Origin: Solirubrobacter taibaiensis
GTDB taxonomy: Bacteria; Actinomycetota; Thermoleophilia; Solirubrobacterales; Solirubrobacteraceae
Assembly: GCA_027587225.1 (NCBI GenBank)
Contig: JAPDDQ010000001.1
Coordinates: 248,001-312,000, forward strand
Reading direction: 5' to 3'
DNA length: 64,000 nt
Made by a program: the position numbers and the translations under genes. Below are positions 1-8,234 of this stretch, in pieces (the stretch's first letter is position 1; each line of letters starts with the position of its first letter). The notes beneath the pieces were generated by a model that saw only the letters and a list, made by a program, of their open reading frames with translations, did no database searches and was not told where the DNA came from.

Positions 1-792
1 TTCGGTCCTCCCGAGGTCGAACTCGCCGCTGTCGACGTGCTCGACCACGAGGGGGTCGTCGCGCTCGTGCGCCGGACGCGAGCGGATGTCGTCGTGCTGG
101 CCGCCGGGATCGACGCCGAGTCGTGCCGCAGGGATCCCGTCACCGGGTGGAGCGTGAACGCAAGAGGGGCCGAGGTGGTTGGCGACGCGGCGCTCGTCGG
201 CGGGGCATCGCGCCTGGTCCTGGTGAGCAGCTTTGCGGTCTACGCGCCGGCCCTGAGCGGACCGATCCCCGAGACCGCGCCCACTGCCCCGAGGACGGTC
301 TACGGACGATCCAAGGCGGCGGCGGAGACCGCCGTCCGCAGGCTGGGCGACCAAGGGCTTGACGTTCGCATCGTTCGTCCGTGCGCGGTCTACGGCCCTG
401 GACGCCCCGGGTTCGGGAGCCGCTCGACGCGCCTCGTCGATCGTCTCCTTCTCGCCGCTCTGGGCACCGGAGGCGCCTGCGACATCGAGGATGAGGAATA
501 CATGTACGTGAAGGATCTCGCTCGGGCGCTGTCGCTCGTCGCGCTCGACACCCATCTCCCCCGGCAAGTGACGTTCAACGTCGGTGCCGGTGCGGTGACC
601 GACGCGCATGCGCTGCTGCAGGCGGTCGAGCGGTTGGCACAAGGGCAACGAATCGAAACCCGACCTCCGCTTGGCGGCGCACGCCGCTTCCCACTCGATG
701 TCAGCCGCATCCGACGACGCCTCGCGTTCCAGCCGCAGTTCGACATCGCGGCCGGGCTCAAGGACTACCTCGAGACGGTGGCGGCCTCGTGA
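1..792 (+). CDS. NAD(P)-dependent sugar epimerase/dehydratase (SDR), 5' end outside window
   Basis: Extended short-chain dehydrogenase/epimerase of the NAD-dependent epimerase/dehydratase family, which typically acts on nucleotide sugars or similar alcohols. The frame is open to base 1 and the N-terminal GxxGxxG Rossmann motif is missing, so the true start lies upstream; an internal GTG at 37 is not a likely start. Visible signatures are the strand ending LVSSFAVYAP, the catalytic YxxxK (YGRSK) and the RPCAVYGPG substrate loop. The stop overlaps the next start (GTG 789) by 4 nt, making it the first visible gene of a six-gene chain. With the glycosyltransferase at 8221 it could supply a modified sugar, but a substrate cannot be read from sequence. 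Confidence 0.85.
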   Translation, partial: FGPPEVELAAVDVLDHEGVVALVRRTRADVVVLAAGIDAESCRRDPVTGWSVNARGAEVVGDAALVGGASRLVLVSSFAVYAPALSGPIPETAPTAPRTVYGRSKAAAETAVRRLGDQGLDVRIVRPCAVYGPGRPGFGSRSTRLVDRLLLAALGTGGACDIEDEEYMYVKDLARALSLVALDTHLPRQVTFNVGAGAVTDAHALLQAVERLAQGQRIETRPPLGGARRFPLDVSRIRRRLAFQPQFDIAAGLKDYLETVAAS

Positions 793-1430
793 GCATCGCC
801 GTCGAGCCCGCTGGAGGTCCGATCCGAGCCGCGCGCCCCGAGGACATCGGCGCGACGACCGTCCTCGGGGTCTCTCCCAGCCTCAAGCCCGCCCCGACGA
901 GCGGCGGCCGCTCCGCGGCGTTCTCGCTTCTTTCGTTTGCGCTCAAGGCGCTGGAGGGTGCACGGGTGGACGTCGCCCTGCTCAACCTGCGCGACGTCCC
1001 GCTCCCGTTCTTCGACGGCCGGTTACCGACGCAGCGTGACGACGAGGGCCTCCAGGTCGCCCTGCGCTGCGTTGAGCGCGCAGGCGGGCTGTTCATCGCG
1101 GTCCCGGCGTACTGGTCCGGCGTGTCGGGCGTCTTCAAGAATTTCATCGACACGCTCTGCGGACCCGCCTACGACCTGCCTGACCCGGTGACGACCGTGT
1201 TCACCGGAAAGCCCGTCGCCCTCCTCGTCGTGGGCGCCGACGAGGCCAGCGCGGAGGCTGGAGCGAGGGAAGCGCCTCGCATCGTGGAGAGCGCCGGTGC
1301 CCGTGTCGTGAGCGTGCCGGTGTCGGTCGCCAACCCCCGTCGCGGGTTTGCCGATGCGCCCGAGCTCTCACGCCGCCTCATCCTGCTGGGCGGCGAGCTC
1401 GCCTACGCGGTCCACGGTGAGCAACCGTGA
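789..1430 (+). CDS. NADPH-dependent FMN reductase-like flavoprotein (first copy)
   Basis: Flavodoxin-fold protein of 213 residues in the NADPH-dependent FMN reductase family, whose members reduce flavin, quinones or azo/nitro groups. Family features are the early strand and phosphate loop (VLGVSPSLKP), the region PAYWSGVSGVFKNFIDTL, which matches the family P-x-Y-x-x-S-x-x-G-x-L-K-N-x-x-D motif, and the following KPVALLVVG strand. The GTG start at 789 overlaps the preceding stop by 4 nt and its stop overlaps the next GTG. A second, clearly different paralogue lies at 3878. Two such reductases in one cluster suggest either flavin supply or direct reduction of an intermediate. The substrate is unknown. 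Confidence 0.85.
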   Translation: MSIAVEPAGGPIRAARPEDIGATTVLGVSPSLKPAPTSGGRSAAFSLLSFALKALEGARVDVALLNLRDVPLPFFDGRLPTQRDDEGLQVALRCVERAGGLFIAVPAYWSGVSGVFKNFIDTLCGPAYDLPDPVTTVFTGKPVALLVVGADEASAEAGAREAPRIVESAGARVVSVPVSVANPRRGFADAPELSRRLILLGGELAYAVHGEQP

Positions 1431-2098
1431 GCGTGGCGACCAAGTCCGCGTTTCTCCAAAGCCCTCGCGCCGATCTGCCGCCCGCGGCGCAGATCAGCCT
1501 GCTCCGGCTGCCGAGGCGATGTGAGTTCCTACTCGAGCACGTCGGCCCTCCGCCCAAACGCGTTCTCGACGCAGGCTGCGCGTCCGGGTACATCGCACTG
1601 CTGCTCATGCACGCCGGCCACGGGGTCACCGCGATCGAGATCAACCCGAGCATGGCGAGCGACGCACGTGACAATGGCGTCGATGTGATGGAGCATGATC
1701 TCGAGACGCCGCTACCGCTGCCGGCGGCATCCGTCGACGCGGTCCACGCCTGCGAGGTGCTGGAGCACCTCTTCGACACCGAGGGCTTCCTGCGGGAGTT
1801 GCACCGCGTGCTCGTCCCAGGCGGTGTGCTGATCGTCAGCACACCGAACCTCAACAGCTTGGCGAACCGCGTGCGGGTCCTGCGGGGACGCTCGCTGCCC
1901 ATGTGGGGAGCGTTCCCGGATGATCGGCACGGGGGCCACATCCGCGTGTTCAACCGGCCGAAGGTCGAAGAGCTGTTGGATCGTTCCGGCTTTCGCGTGA
2001 GCGTGATAACCGGCATCAACCAGCCTCGCTGGGCTCGGTCTCTCGACCGCGTTCCTTCGCTCAGCGAATTGCTGTTGATCAAGGCCGTGGCGGTATGA
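1427..2098 (+). CDS. Class I SAM-dependent methyltransferase
   Basis: A 223-residue class I methyltransferase. SAM motif I reads VLDAGCASGYIALLL, the acidic residue ending strand beta2 is in ITAIE-like VTAIEIN, and motif II/III contains ACEVLEHLFDTEGFLRELHRVL followed by PGG, the common Methyltransf_11 pattern. The later HIRVFNRPKVEELLDRSGF is typical of small-molecule methyltransferases of this type. It starts at GTG 1427 inside the previous stop and its stop overlaps ATG 2095, so it is translationally coupled on both sides. The likely role is O-, N- or C-methylation of a cluster intermediate; acceptor unknown. Confidence 0.85.
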   Translation: MSVATKSAFLQSPRADLPPAAQISLLRLPRRCEFLLEHVGPPPKRVLDAGCASGYIALLLMHAGHGVTAIEINPSMASDARDNGVDVMEHDLETPLPLPAASVDAVHACEVLEHLFDTEGFLRELHRVLVPGGVLIVSTPNLNSLANRVRVLRGRSLPMWGAFPDDRHGGHIRVFNRPKVEELLDRSGFRVSVITGINQPRWARSLDRVPSLSELLLIKAVAV

Positions 2099-2781
2099 GC
2101 TCGGCACCGGCCACCTACGAGGACATCGTCGACGGCGTCGTCGCGACCCTGCACCAGAAGGGCGCGCTGGCGACCGCCGCACCGGCGCCTTGGGGCGCGT
2201 TCCTGCGCATGTCCAACCTGGTTCACGAGCAGTTCGAGATCCCGTCGACGACGATCACGCCCATCATGCGGCGCGTCCTCTTCGGACTCGGCTGCGCCGC
2301 TCGCGCGGCGAACGTCGTCGGTGTGGGGACCTTCGTGGGGTACGCGCTGGCGTGGCTCGTTCGTGACCGCGATGACCCAAGCTCCGCGCCGTTTGCCGAG
2401 ACGGCGTACGCAATCGAGATCGACGCTGAGGCCAATCGCGTCGCCCGGCGCAACTGCGCACTGCTCAACCACGGTCCACGACTGTCTTTCGCCGACGCTG
2501 ACGGGACTGTCCCAGCTTCCTATCCAGTTTGGCCGATCGACCTCCTCTACCTCGATCTGGACGACGCGCACGAGCGCAAGGCGGGCTACGTCCACGCACT
2601 CGAAGCTGCTGGCGACCGGCTCCGGTCCGGCGCACTCGTCTTAGCCCACGATCCGTGCGTCCCGCAGTTCGCCGAGAGCTTCGCGGCGTACCACGAATAC
2701 GTGCGTACCTCGGATCGCTTGTGCGGTCCGTGGATTCTGCCGGTCGACGAGTGCGGCCTCTCCGTCGCCTCCGCGGTATGA
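2095..2781 (+). CDS. Predicted SAM-dependent methyltransferase (O-methyltransferase-like fold)
   Basis: A 228-residue protein whose centre reads ANVVGVGTFVGYALAWLV (SAM-binding glycine loop), followed by YAIEIDAEANRVARRN (acidic residue after strand 2) and IDLLYLDLDD (strand 4). This resembles the O-methyltransferase/Methyltransf_24 fold more than the Methyltransf_11 type next door. The C-terminal LVLAHDPCVPQF resembles the strand 5 region. Key catalytic residues are not clear, so it may be a methyltransferase with a divergent pocket or a SAM-fold protein with another role. It overlaps both neighbours by 4 nt. Confidence 0.6.
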   Translation: MSSAPATYEDIVDGVVATLHQKGALATAAPAPWGAFLRMSNLVHEQFEIPSTTITPIMRRVLFGLGCAARAANVVGVGTFVGYALAWLVRDRDDPSSAPFAETAYAIEIDAEANRVARRNCALLNHGPRLSFADADGTVPASYPVWPIDLLYLDLDDAHERKAGYVHALEAAGDRLRSGALVLAHDPCVPQFAESFAAYHEYVRTSDRLCGPWILPVDECGLSVASAV

Positions 2782-3881
2782 GCGACGTCGCCCTCGCCGA
2801 CCTCGGGTTGGGCCACCTTCGGATCGCGGAGGCGTACGAGGGCGTCCCTGTGAGCGCGCTGGGTACCGAGTACGGCGACCCGGCCGGGGCCCGGCTGCTC
2901 CGAGAGGCGGTGGCGGACTGGCAGGGGGCTGAACCCGACGAGGTCGTGATCACGACTGGGGCGTCGCTCGCGCTCGTCGCGACGCTCTGCAGCCTTCCTC
3001 GTCCGGCTTCGATCCTGGTTCCGCGCCCGCACTACCCGGCGTATGCACAGGTCGCGGCGATCCTCGGGATCGAGGTACTCACGTACGAGCTGCAGCGCAG
3101 CCGCGGCTGGCAGCCCTGTGCCGAGAGCGTGGCCGAGCGCGTGCGGCCTGACACTCGGGCCATGGTCCTCAACCAACCCAACAATCCGACCGGCAGCCTC
3201 GTCGACCTGGCCGTTCTGCGGCAACTCGAGGAGCTCGCGCGTGCGTCGGGACTGCTCGTCATCAGCGACGAGACGTACGGCGAGCTCGTTTTCGACGGCG
3301 CGTCCGTTCCCGACATGCACTCGATCTTCGAGCGGTCCGCGCTGGTGCGGATTCTGAGCTTCTCGAAGCGGTTCGGAATGCCGGGGGAGCGTCTCGGCTG
3401 CGTCATCGCCGAGCCGACGCGCGGCGTAGAGATCAGCCGCGCGCACTGGAGCCTTGCCATGTCGCCCCCGGCGACCGCACAGGTGATCGCCCTCTCGGCG
3501 CTGCGCTCGCGGCCGGACCGGCATGTCGGTGCACTGGTGGAGGCGCTCGCGCGCAACCGCGACCGGGCCATCGAGATCCTCGCCGAGTGCGACAGGCTGG
3601 CGTTCGTCCCGCCGGTGGGTGGCTGCTTCATGTGGTGCGAGATCGTCGAAAGCCCCATCGACTCAACGAGCTTCGCGAATCGGTGTCGGTCGTCTGAAGG
3701 AGTGAACGTCACTCCGGGCCAGGCTTTCGGCGTCGACCTGCCGGTTTTCGTCCGCGCCTCGTTCGGGGTGCCCGGCGACGAGCTCACCACGGGGCTTCAG
3801 CGTCTCGTGCGGGCGGCCAGAAACCTTGATCAGGTGCGATTCGAGTCCCGCGTCCCAGCGGTTTCCGCGGGCGGCCGATGA
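2778..3881 (+). CDS. PLP-dependent aminotransferase, class I/II (aspartate aminotransferase fold)
   Basis: A 367-residue fold-type I aminotransferase. Visible motifs are ITTGASLALVATL (cofactor phosphate loop), NQPNNPTGSLV with the Asn contacting PLP, ISDETYGELVFDG with the Asp that pairs with the pyridine nitrogen and the Tyr, SFSKRFGMPGERLG with the Schiff-base Lys, and a C-terminal VRASFG carrying the carboxylate-binding Arg. The frame is open further upstream, but ATG 2778 overlaps the preceding stop by 4 nt and starts where homologous proteins begin. In context it may turn an alpha-keto acid, for example one derived from the hydroxymandelate-type product of the 5969 gene, into an amino acid. 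Capreomycidine-synthase-like chemistry cannot be excluded. Confidence 0.85.
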   Translation: MSDVALADLGLGHLRIAEAYEGVPVSALGTEYGDPAGARLLREAVADWQGAEPDEVVITTGASLALVATLCSLPRPASILVPRPHYPAYAQVAAILGIEVLTYELQRSRGWQPCAESVAERVRPDTRAMVLNQPNNPTGSLVDLAVLRQLEELARASGLLVISDETYGELVFDGASVPDMHSIFERSALVRILSFSKRFGMPGERLGCVIAEPTRGVEISRAHWSLAMSPPATAQVIALSALRSRPDRHVGALVEALARNRDRAIEILAECDRLAFVPPVGGCFMWCEIVESPIDSTSFANRCRSSEGVNVTPGQAFGVDLPVFVRASFGVPGDELTTGLQRLVRAARNLDQVRFESRVPAVSAGGR

Positions 3882-4498
3882 TGTCCGAGCACACCTCCTC
3901 CGACCTGCAGATCATGCTCGTCTGCGGCAGCGTGAGGCGACCGTCTCACACTCGTGCGCTCACGGCGCAGATCGAGCAGTCCCTGTCGAGGTACGCCGTC
4001 GTGACGACTGACTGGGACCTGCGCGAGCGGCCGCTTCCGATCGCGGATCCCGCTCATCACGACGACCCGTTGCTGCACCCTGATCAGGAGGTCCGGGACT
4101 TCGTGACTGCGGCAACGCTTTCCGACGCCTTCGTACTCGCCTCGCCCGACTACCACAACTCCTTCTCGGGCGTCCTCAAGAACGCCCTCGACCACCTCGC
4201 CATCGAGCAGCTCCAGTACAAGCCGGTGGCACTGGCGGGTCACGGCGGCAATCGAAGCTCGCAGGCCGTCGATCAGCTGAGGATCGTCGTCCGCGGCCTG
4301 CACGGCGTCGCCATCCCTGCCCAAGTGTGCACACAAGTCTCCGACTATCGCCTGCTCGAGCGCGACGCCTACCAGGTGTACGCCGAGGACGTTCTGCACC
4401 GGATCGAGCGCTCAGCCGCGGAACTCGTCGTTTTCGCGTATCAACTCCGCTCGGCCCGCAGACCCGCGACGACCAGTCGCACGGCCGACATAGGTTGA
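3878..4498 (+). CDS. NADPH-dependent FMN reductase-like flavoprotein (second copy)
   Basis: A 206-residue flavodoxin-fold reductase. It shows the flavin phosphate loop LVCGSVRRPSHTRAL and the diagnostic ASPDYHNSFSGVLKNALDHL (Y-x-x-S-x-x-G-x-L-K-N-x-x-D), followed by KPVALAGHGG. It matches the family motif better than the 789 gene and is not a recent duplicate of it. ATG 3878 overlaps the aminotransferase stop; a second ATG at 3881 is possible. It is the last gene of the overlapping chain; a 243-bp gap with no recognisable gene follows before the convergent Mur ligase. Confidence 0.85.
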   Translation: MMSEHTSSDLQIMLVCGSVRRPSHTRALTAQIEQSLSRYAVVTTDWDLRERPLPIADPAHHDDPLLHPDQEVRDFVTAATLSDAFVLASPDYHNSFSGVLKNALDHLAIEQLQYKPVALAGHGGNRSSQAVDQLRIVVRGLHGVAIPAQVCTQVSDYRLLERDAYQVYAEDVLHRIERSAAELVVFAYQLRSARRPATTSRTADIG

Positions 4499-4741
4499 GC
4501 GGGTGGGTGTCGCGGCAATACGATCGGCTGGGCGGGTCGCCCCCCGGCCATGGCCCACGCGGGCAGCATCGTGTACGTCCGCGGCGTTTCGCGCCGTTCG
4601 GCCCGCTCCAGCAGGGGAACACAGCGCGTCGGGCAGGTGATCGGGCTTCATGGCTGAGATAGGCGGGGGCCAAGAAACTCGCCCCTGAACGGGGTCGCGT
4701 GGCCTTGAGAAGCGCGACTTTCGCCGGTCGTTCGGAGCGTG

Positions 4742-5923
4742 CTAGCGGTCAGCCCCCGCGTGGAGGAGCTCGCAGTCGTCGCACGCGAGCACGCGACCGC
4801 AGTCGGAAAGCCAGCACCGCACTTCGCCGCTGCGTGCGAGCAGGATGCGCTCAAGATGGTCGGCAGGCCCGCAGGCCTTCAGCAGGACAAGGTCTCCGGC
4901 GTGCAGGTGGCCGTCGAGCGCGTGGGCTGCGGCCTCGACCGAGCCGTGGGTCGTCCACGGCACGTCCTCGTCACGCCAGAGGCTCTGCGCTCGCTGCCCG
5001 ACGAAGATCACGTCATCGACGACCGTCAGAGCCGCCTCGGCGATCTCCGTGTAAGGACGACGCGAGCGGCCACGATGATCGGAGATCCGGCCGAAGATCG
5101 CGAGTTTGCGGAGCGCCCGTGCCTGGGCCATGAACCGCAGCACCTCGGGCATCGAGTCGCTCGGCGCCTTGAAGTCGTCGCGCACGAACGTCACCTGGTC
5201 GGCAAGCGTCACGGCACTCATTCGACGGGGCAGCGGTTCGATCTCACGGAGTCCGGCAATGGCGGCTTCAGGCCGCATTCCGAGCGTAATCGTGATTGCG
5301 ATCGCGGCGAGCGCCGAGCCGAGGGATTGCTCACCAAGCAACGCGGTCTGCACGTAGTGGTCCTCACCGGCGTAGGTGAGCCGGAACGACAGGCGATCGG
5401 GCCACGCTGCGGCCACATCCCTCGCCCTGAGGTCCGCGTCTGGGGCGCGGCCGAACGTCAGGACCCGGGCGCGCGTGAGCGCGCGCATCTCGCGCACGCG
5501 GTCGTCGTCGATGCCGAGAATCGCGGTTCCGTCCGGCGGCAACGCGGCGACCACCTTGGCCTTTTCGGCCTGCGTGCCGGCGAGTGCGCCGAACGCGCTG
5601 AGGTGGTCTTGCCGGACGTTGAGCACCACGCCGACGGTTGGACGCGTCAGCTCGAGGCCGATGTCGAGCGTTCCCGGCCCCCACGCCCCCAACTCCTGAA
5701 GGCAGTAGTCGTCGTCGGTGCCGACGCGAAGGAGGTTGTCGATGAGCGGATCGCCGCAGTTCGCGTTCGGAGCGCTCGCGATTCCTCGCAGTTGCCCACG
5801 GAGGAGGCGATCGGCGAGGTGCACGGTCGTCGACTTGCCACAGCTCCCGGTGACCGCCACGAACGTGACGTCCGACACGGCTTCTCGATGACACCTCGCC
5901 GCGGCCGCGTTGCTCCCGGCCAT
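4742..5923 (-). CDS. Mur ligase-family amide synthetase with four-cysteine C-terminal tail
   Basis: A 393-residue ATP-dependent ligase of the Mur family (central and C-terminal domains), which forms amide bonds through acyl phosphates. The P-loop is TGSCGKSTT (residues 25-33); GVVLNVRQDHLSAFG corresponds to the Mur N-x-x-x-D-H-L motif, and FVRDDFKAPSDSM to the C-terminal-domain D-D-Y/F-x-A-x-P-x-S motif. The usual N-terminal UDP-binding domain is absent, as in PgsB- or CfbE-like Mur relatives. The last 24 residues carry C370, C375, C381 and C384, a likely zinc-binding knuckle not normal for Mur ligases. It is transcribed away from the dioxygenase operon across a palindromic intergenic site, and probably joins a carboxylate of the pathway to an amine. 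Confidence 0.85.
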   Translation of the reverse strand: MAGSNAAAARCHREAVSDVTFVAVTGSCGKSTTVHLADRLLRGQLRGIASAPNANCGDPLIDNLLRVGTDDDYCLQELGAWGPGTLDIGLELTRPTVGVVLNVRQDHLSAFGALAGTQAEKAKVVAALPPDGTAILGIDDDRVREMRALTRARVLTFGRAPDADLRARDVAAAWPDRLSFRLTYAGEDHYVQTALLGEQSLGSALAAIAITITLGMRPEAAIAGLREIEPLPRRMSAVTLADQVTFVRDDFKAPSDSMPEVLRFMAQARALRKLAIFGRISDHRGRSRRPYTEIAEAALTVVDDVIFVGQRAQSLWRDEDVPWTTHGSVEAAAHALDGHLHAGDLVLLKACGPADHLERILLARSGEVRCWLSDCGRVLACDDCELLHAGADR

Positions 5924-5953
5924 GTCGCTCCCCTATCGCGCGACGCGTTGAGT

Positions 5954-5966
5954 GGTTAATGTAACC
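5954..5966. promoter_or_regulatory. 13-bp palindrome GGTTA-ATG-TAACC in divergent promoter
   Basis: The 45 bp between the divergent Mur ligase (start 5923) and dioxygenase (start 5969) genes contain the perfect inverted repeat GGTTAATGTAACC. The embedded TAATGT (5957-5962) sits 6 nt before ATG 5969, which would fit a -10 element for a leaderless transcript. A repressor bound here would cover both promoters. The operator role is inferred from position and symmetry; no regulator gene is seen in the cluster. Confidence 0.45.
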
Positions 5967-5968
5967 GT

Positions 5969-7018
5969 ATGGGCATGACCCCGGCCGCTGGGGCGTCGTC
6001 CTCCGTGGACGGCGGGAAGGTTCCGATCGGAATCGACGCGCTCGAGCTCTGGGTCGCGGACCTCGCACGCACGGCTGATCTGCTCGAGCGGGGGTTCGGC
6101 TTCGAGCGTGCCGATGCGCCGGACACCGAAGCTGACGATCCCGTCGTCCAGCTCCGCTGCGGCGGCGTGACGGTCGTGCTCCGGAGCGGCGTGTCACCGG
6201 GCAAACCAACCACGCGGCACGTCGCGACGCACGGAGACACCGTCGGCGACGTGGCGTTGCTGACCGCCGACTCGGCGGGGGCGATCGCGCGCGCGGAGGC
6301 GTTCGGCCTCGACGTGTCGGGAGCGCGGATCGACATGACGGGGGACGGGACGATCCGCCACACGGTTCGCGCTGGAACGGCCCGCGCCGCTCGTGGCTCA
6401 GACCCGCTTCGGCCGACCGGGATCGACCACATCGCGTGTTGCGTCCCGCACGGACAAGCCGCGACCCTCACCCGTGCGTACGAAGCGGTCTTCGGGCTCG
6501 ACCGGGTCGACATGGGTGACGCTGCGCGCGTCGGAAGCGCGGAGACCGGGATGCGGAGCGTCGTGCTGCGCGCGGCCCGCGGTGGCTTCATCGTGGTGAT
6601 CATCGAGCCCACGGCGAGGCGGAGCAGTGGCCAGACGCAGCGGTTCCTCGACGCCCACGGCGGACCGGGCGTACAGCACGCGGCCATGGCCTACGACGAC
6701 CTCAGCGGGGCGGTCGAAGCCCTACGCGCACGCGGCGTCGCGTTCCTCGATGTGCCAGTGGGCTACTACGAGGGGCCGCAGCGGCGGCTGTCCGACCGCG
6801 TGCGTTCCTGGGATGAGCTGCGCCGGCTGGAGATCCTCGTCGACGACGACGGCGACGGATTGCTGTTCCAGCTCTTCACGCACGCAATTGGTGACCGCTC
6901 CACGTTCTTCTTCGAGCTGATCCAGCGTTCGGGCGCGACCGGGTTCGGCGCCAACAACGTGCGAGCGCTGTTCGCCGCCGTCGAAGCAGCGAGACGAGAG
7001 GAGTTCTCGGATGCCTGA
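5969..7018 (+). CDS. 4-hydroxyphenylpyruvate dioxygenase-family enzyme, 4-hydroxymandelate synthase type
   Basis: A 349-residue two-domain VOC Fe(II) dioxygenase. Predicted iron ligands are H154 (GIDHIA), H237 (GPGVQHAA) and E316 (FFFELIQR), and the C-terminal GFGANNVRALF helix that closes the active site is present. Where HPPD has P-L-N-E-P, this protein has V210-I-I212-E-P; loss of Asn at this position and gain of Ile are features I recall from 4-hydroxymandelate synthase (T-L-I-E-P), as is LLFQLF instead of LLQIF. The likely reaction is therefore conversion of 4-hydroxyphenylpyruvate (or a similar aryl pyruvate) to a 2-hydroxy-arylacetate rather than homogentisate. It overlaps the adenylating ligase by 8 nt. 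ATG 5975 is an alternative start. Confidence 0.85.
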   Translation: MGMTPAAGASSSVDGGKVPIGIDALELWVADLARTADLLERGFGFERADAPDTEADDPVVQLRCGGVTVVLRSGVSPGKPTTRHVATHGDTVGDVALLTADSAGAIARAEAFGLDVSGARIDMTGDGTIRHTVRAGTARAARGSDPLRPTGIDHIACCVPHGQAATLTRAYEAVFGLDRVDMGDAARVGSAETGMRSVVLRAARGGFIVVIIEPTARRSSGQTQRFLDAHGGPGVQHAAMAYDDLSGAVEALRARGVAFLDVPVGYYEGPQRRLSDRVRSWDELRRLEILVDDDGDGLLFQLFTHAIGDRSTFFFELIQRSGATGFGANNVRALFAAVEAARREEFSDA

Positions 7019-8234
7019 CTACGCAGACTCGGGCTGGGTCGTGGAGATGGTCGAGTACGCGCGCTCGCGGGTGCCCTTCTACCGCGAGCATCTCGCCGGC
7101 GTCGACCCGAGGCGCTTCGACGCCTTGCCCACGTTCGACAAGCGCATGACCAGCGGTCACGGTCGTTTCCCGATCTCCGTGGACGGGGCCGCCGGGGCGC
7201 ATCGCGTCCTTGCCACCTCCGGCACCTCCGGCGACCGGCTGTGCGTCGCCTTCGACCGCAAGGACTGGGCGCGTGTCGCCGCACGGATGGAGGTGATTGC
7301 CCAACACGCCGGCCTGGGCGCGAGCGACGTGCTGTTGAACACGCACTGCTACGGGCTGTGGGTGGGCGGTCCAGCGCTGGACCTGCTCGCCAACGTCGCC
7401 GGCGCCGGCCTCGTTCCCGTCGGCCCGGCACCCCCGGCTGTCGTCCTGAGCTTTCTGGCCGACGGTGTCGGGACGGCGATCAGCGCAACGCCGTCCTACC
7501 TGCGGCGGCTGCTCGAGACCGCGGAGGCGACGGGTCAGGACCTGAGGAACAGTAGCCTCCGCCTCGGCTTCATCGGCGCGGAGTCGGCCGAGCAGTCCCT
7601 CCGGACCAAGCTGCAGGCCAAGCTGCCCGACGGGTTCCGCTGGGTAGAGCTGTACGGGCTCACGGAGACCGCCGGCCCTCCGGTGGCGTTTGGGCCCGAT
7701 CCCGCGGCGCCGGAACTTCGCGTTCATACCCGCGACTTCGTCGCCGAGGTGCTTGATCGCGAGCATGACGTGCCCGTCGAGCGTGGCGCGGTCGGGGAGC
7801 TCACGCTCACCACGCGCGCGGTCGACCTTCGAACGCCGCTCATCCGGTACCGCACACGGGACCTCGCGCGTGTCACCGAGGGTGACCCCAGCGCGCCGAC
7901 GCGCATCTCGCGCATCCTGGGGCGCGCCGACGACGCCCTGAAGGTTGGCGGCGTGCTCGTGTATCCGTCCGCGGTGGCCGAGATCGTGAGCGAGCTCCTT
8001 CCCGCGAGCGCCGAATGGCGAGCGATGCTGCGCCGGCGTGAGCCGGACGACGAGATGTTCATCGAAGCGGAAGCTGACCACGCGCTCTGCATCGCGGTGG
8101 CGAATGCGTTTCGCGATCGTGTCGGGCTGACAGTGTCCGTCGACTCGGTGGCCGCCGGCTCGTTGCACCGCAGCCGCGAGAAGACGCAACGGATCCTGGT
8201 CGAATCCAGCGCTCTCGCCAGTGTCCCGGCGTGA
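7011..8234 (+). CDS. AMP-forming carboxylate ligase, phenylacetate-CoA ligase (PaaK)-like
   Basis: A 407-residue ANL-superfamily enzyme of the PaaK branch, which adenylates aryl carboxylates and often transfers them to CoA. Motifs in order: ATSGTSGDRLCVAF (ATP phosphate loop), YGLTETAGP (A5-like motif), IRYRTRDLARV (A7/A8, Asp for ribose), KVGGVLVYPSAV (hinge region), and a C-terminal HRSREKTQRI holding the likely catalytic Lys. It starts within the dioxygenase gene, so the two are translationally coupled, and the dioxygenase product is the natural candidate substrate (inference). No carrier protein is encoded nearby, so CoA or a direct amine acceptor is more plausible than a phosphopantetheine arm. 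Confidence 0.85.
   Translation: MPDYADSGWVVEMVEYARSRVPFYREHLAGVDPRRFDALPTFDKRMTSGHGRFPISVDGAAGAHRVLATSGTSGDRLCVAFDRKDWARVAARMEVIAQHAGLGASDVLLNTHCYGLWVGGPALDLLANVAGAGLVPVGPAPPAVVLSFLADGVGTAISATPSYLRRLLETAEATGQDLRNSSLRLGFIGAESAEQSLRTKLQAKLPDGFRWVELYGLTETAGPPVAFGPDPAAPELRVHTRDFVAEVLDREHDVPVERGAVGELTLTTRAVDLRTPLIRYRTRDLARVTEGDPSAPTRISRILGRADDALKVGGVLVYPSAVAEIVSELLPASAEWRAMLRRREPDDEMFIEAEADHALCIAVANAFRDRVGLTVSVDSVAAGSLHRSREKTQRILVESSALASVPA

Noticed and set aside
4739..5959. 406-residue open frame on the + strand opposite the Mur ligase
   Set aside because: Its composition is Arg/His/Asp-rich and without motifs, while the - strand frame has all Mur motifs. It is an antisense shadow of high-GC codons.
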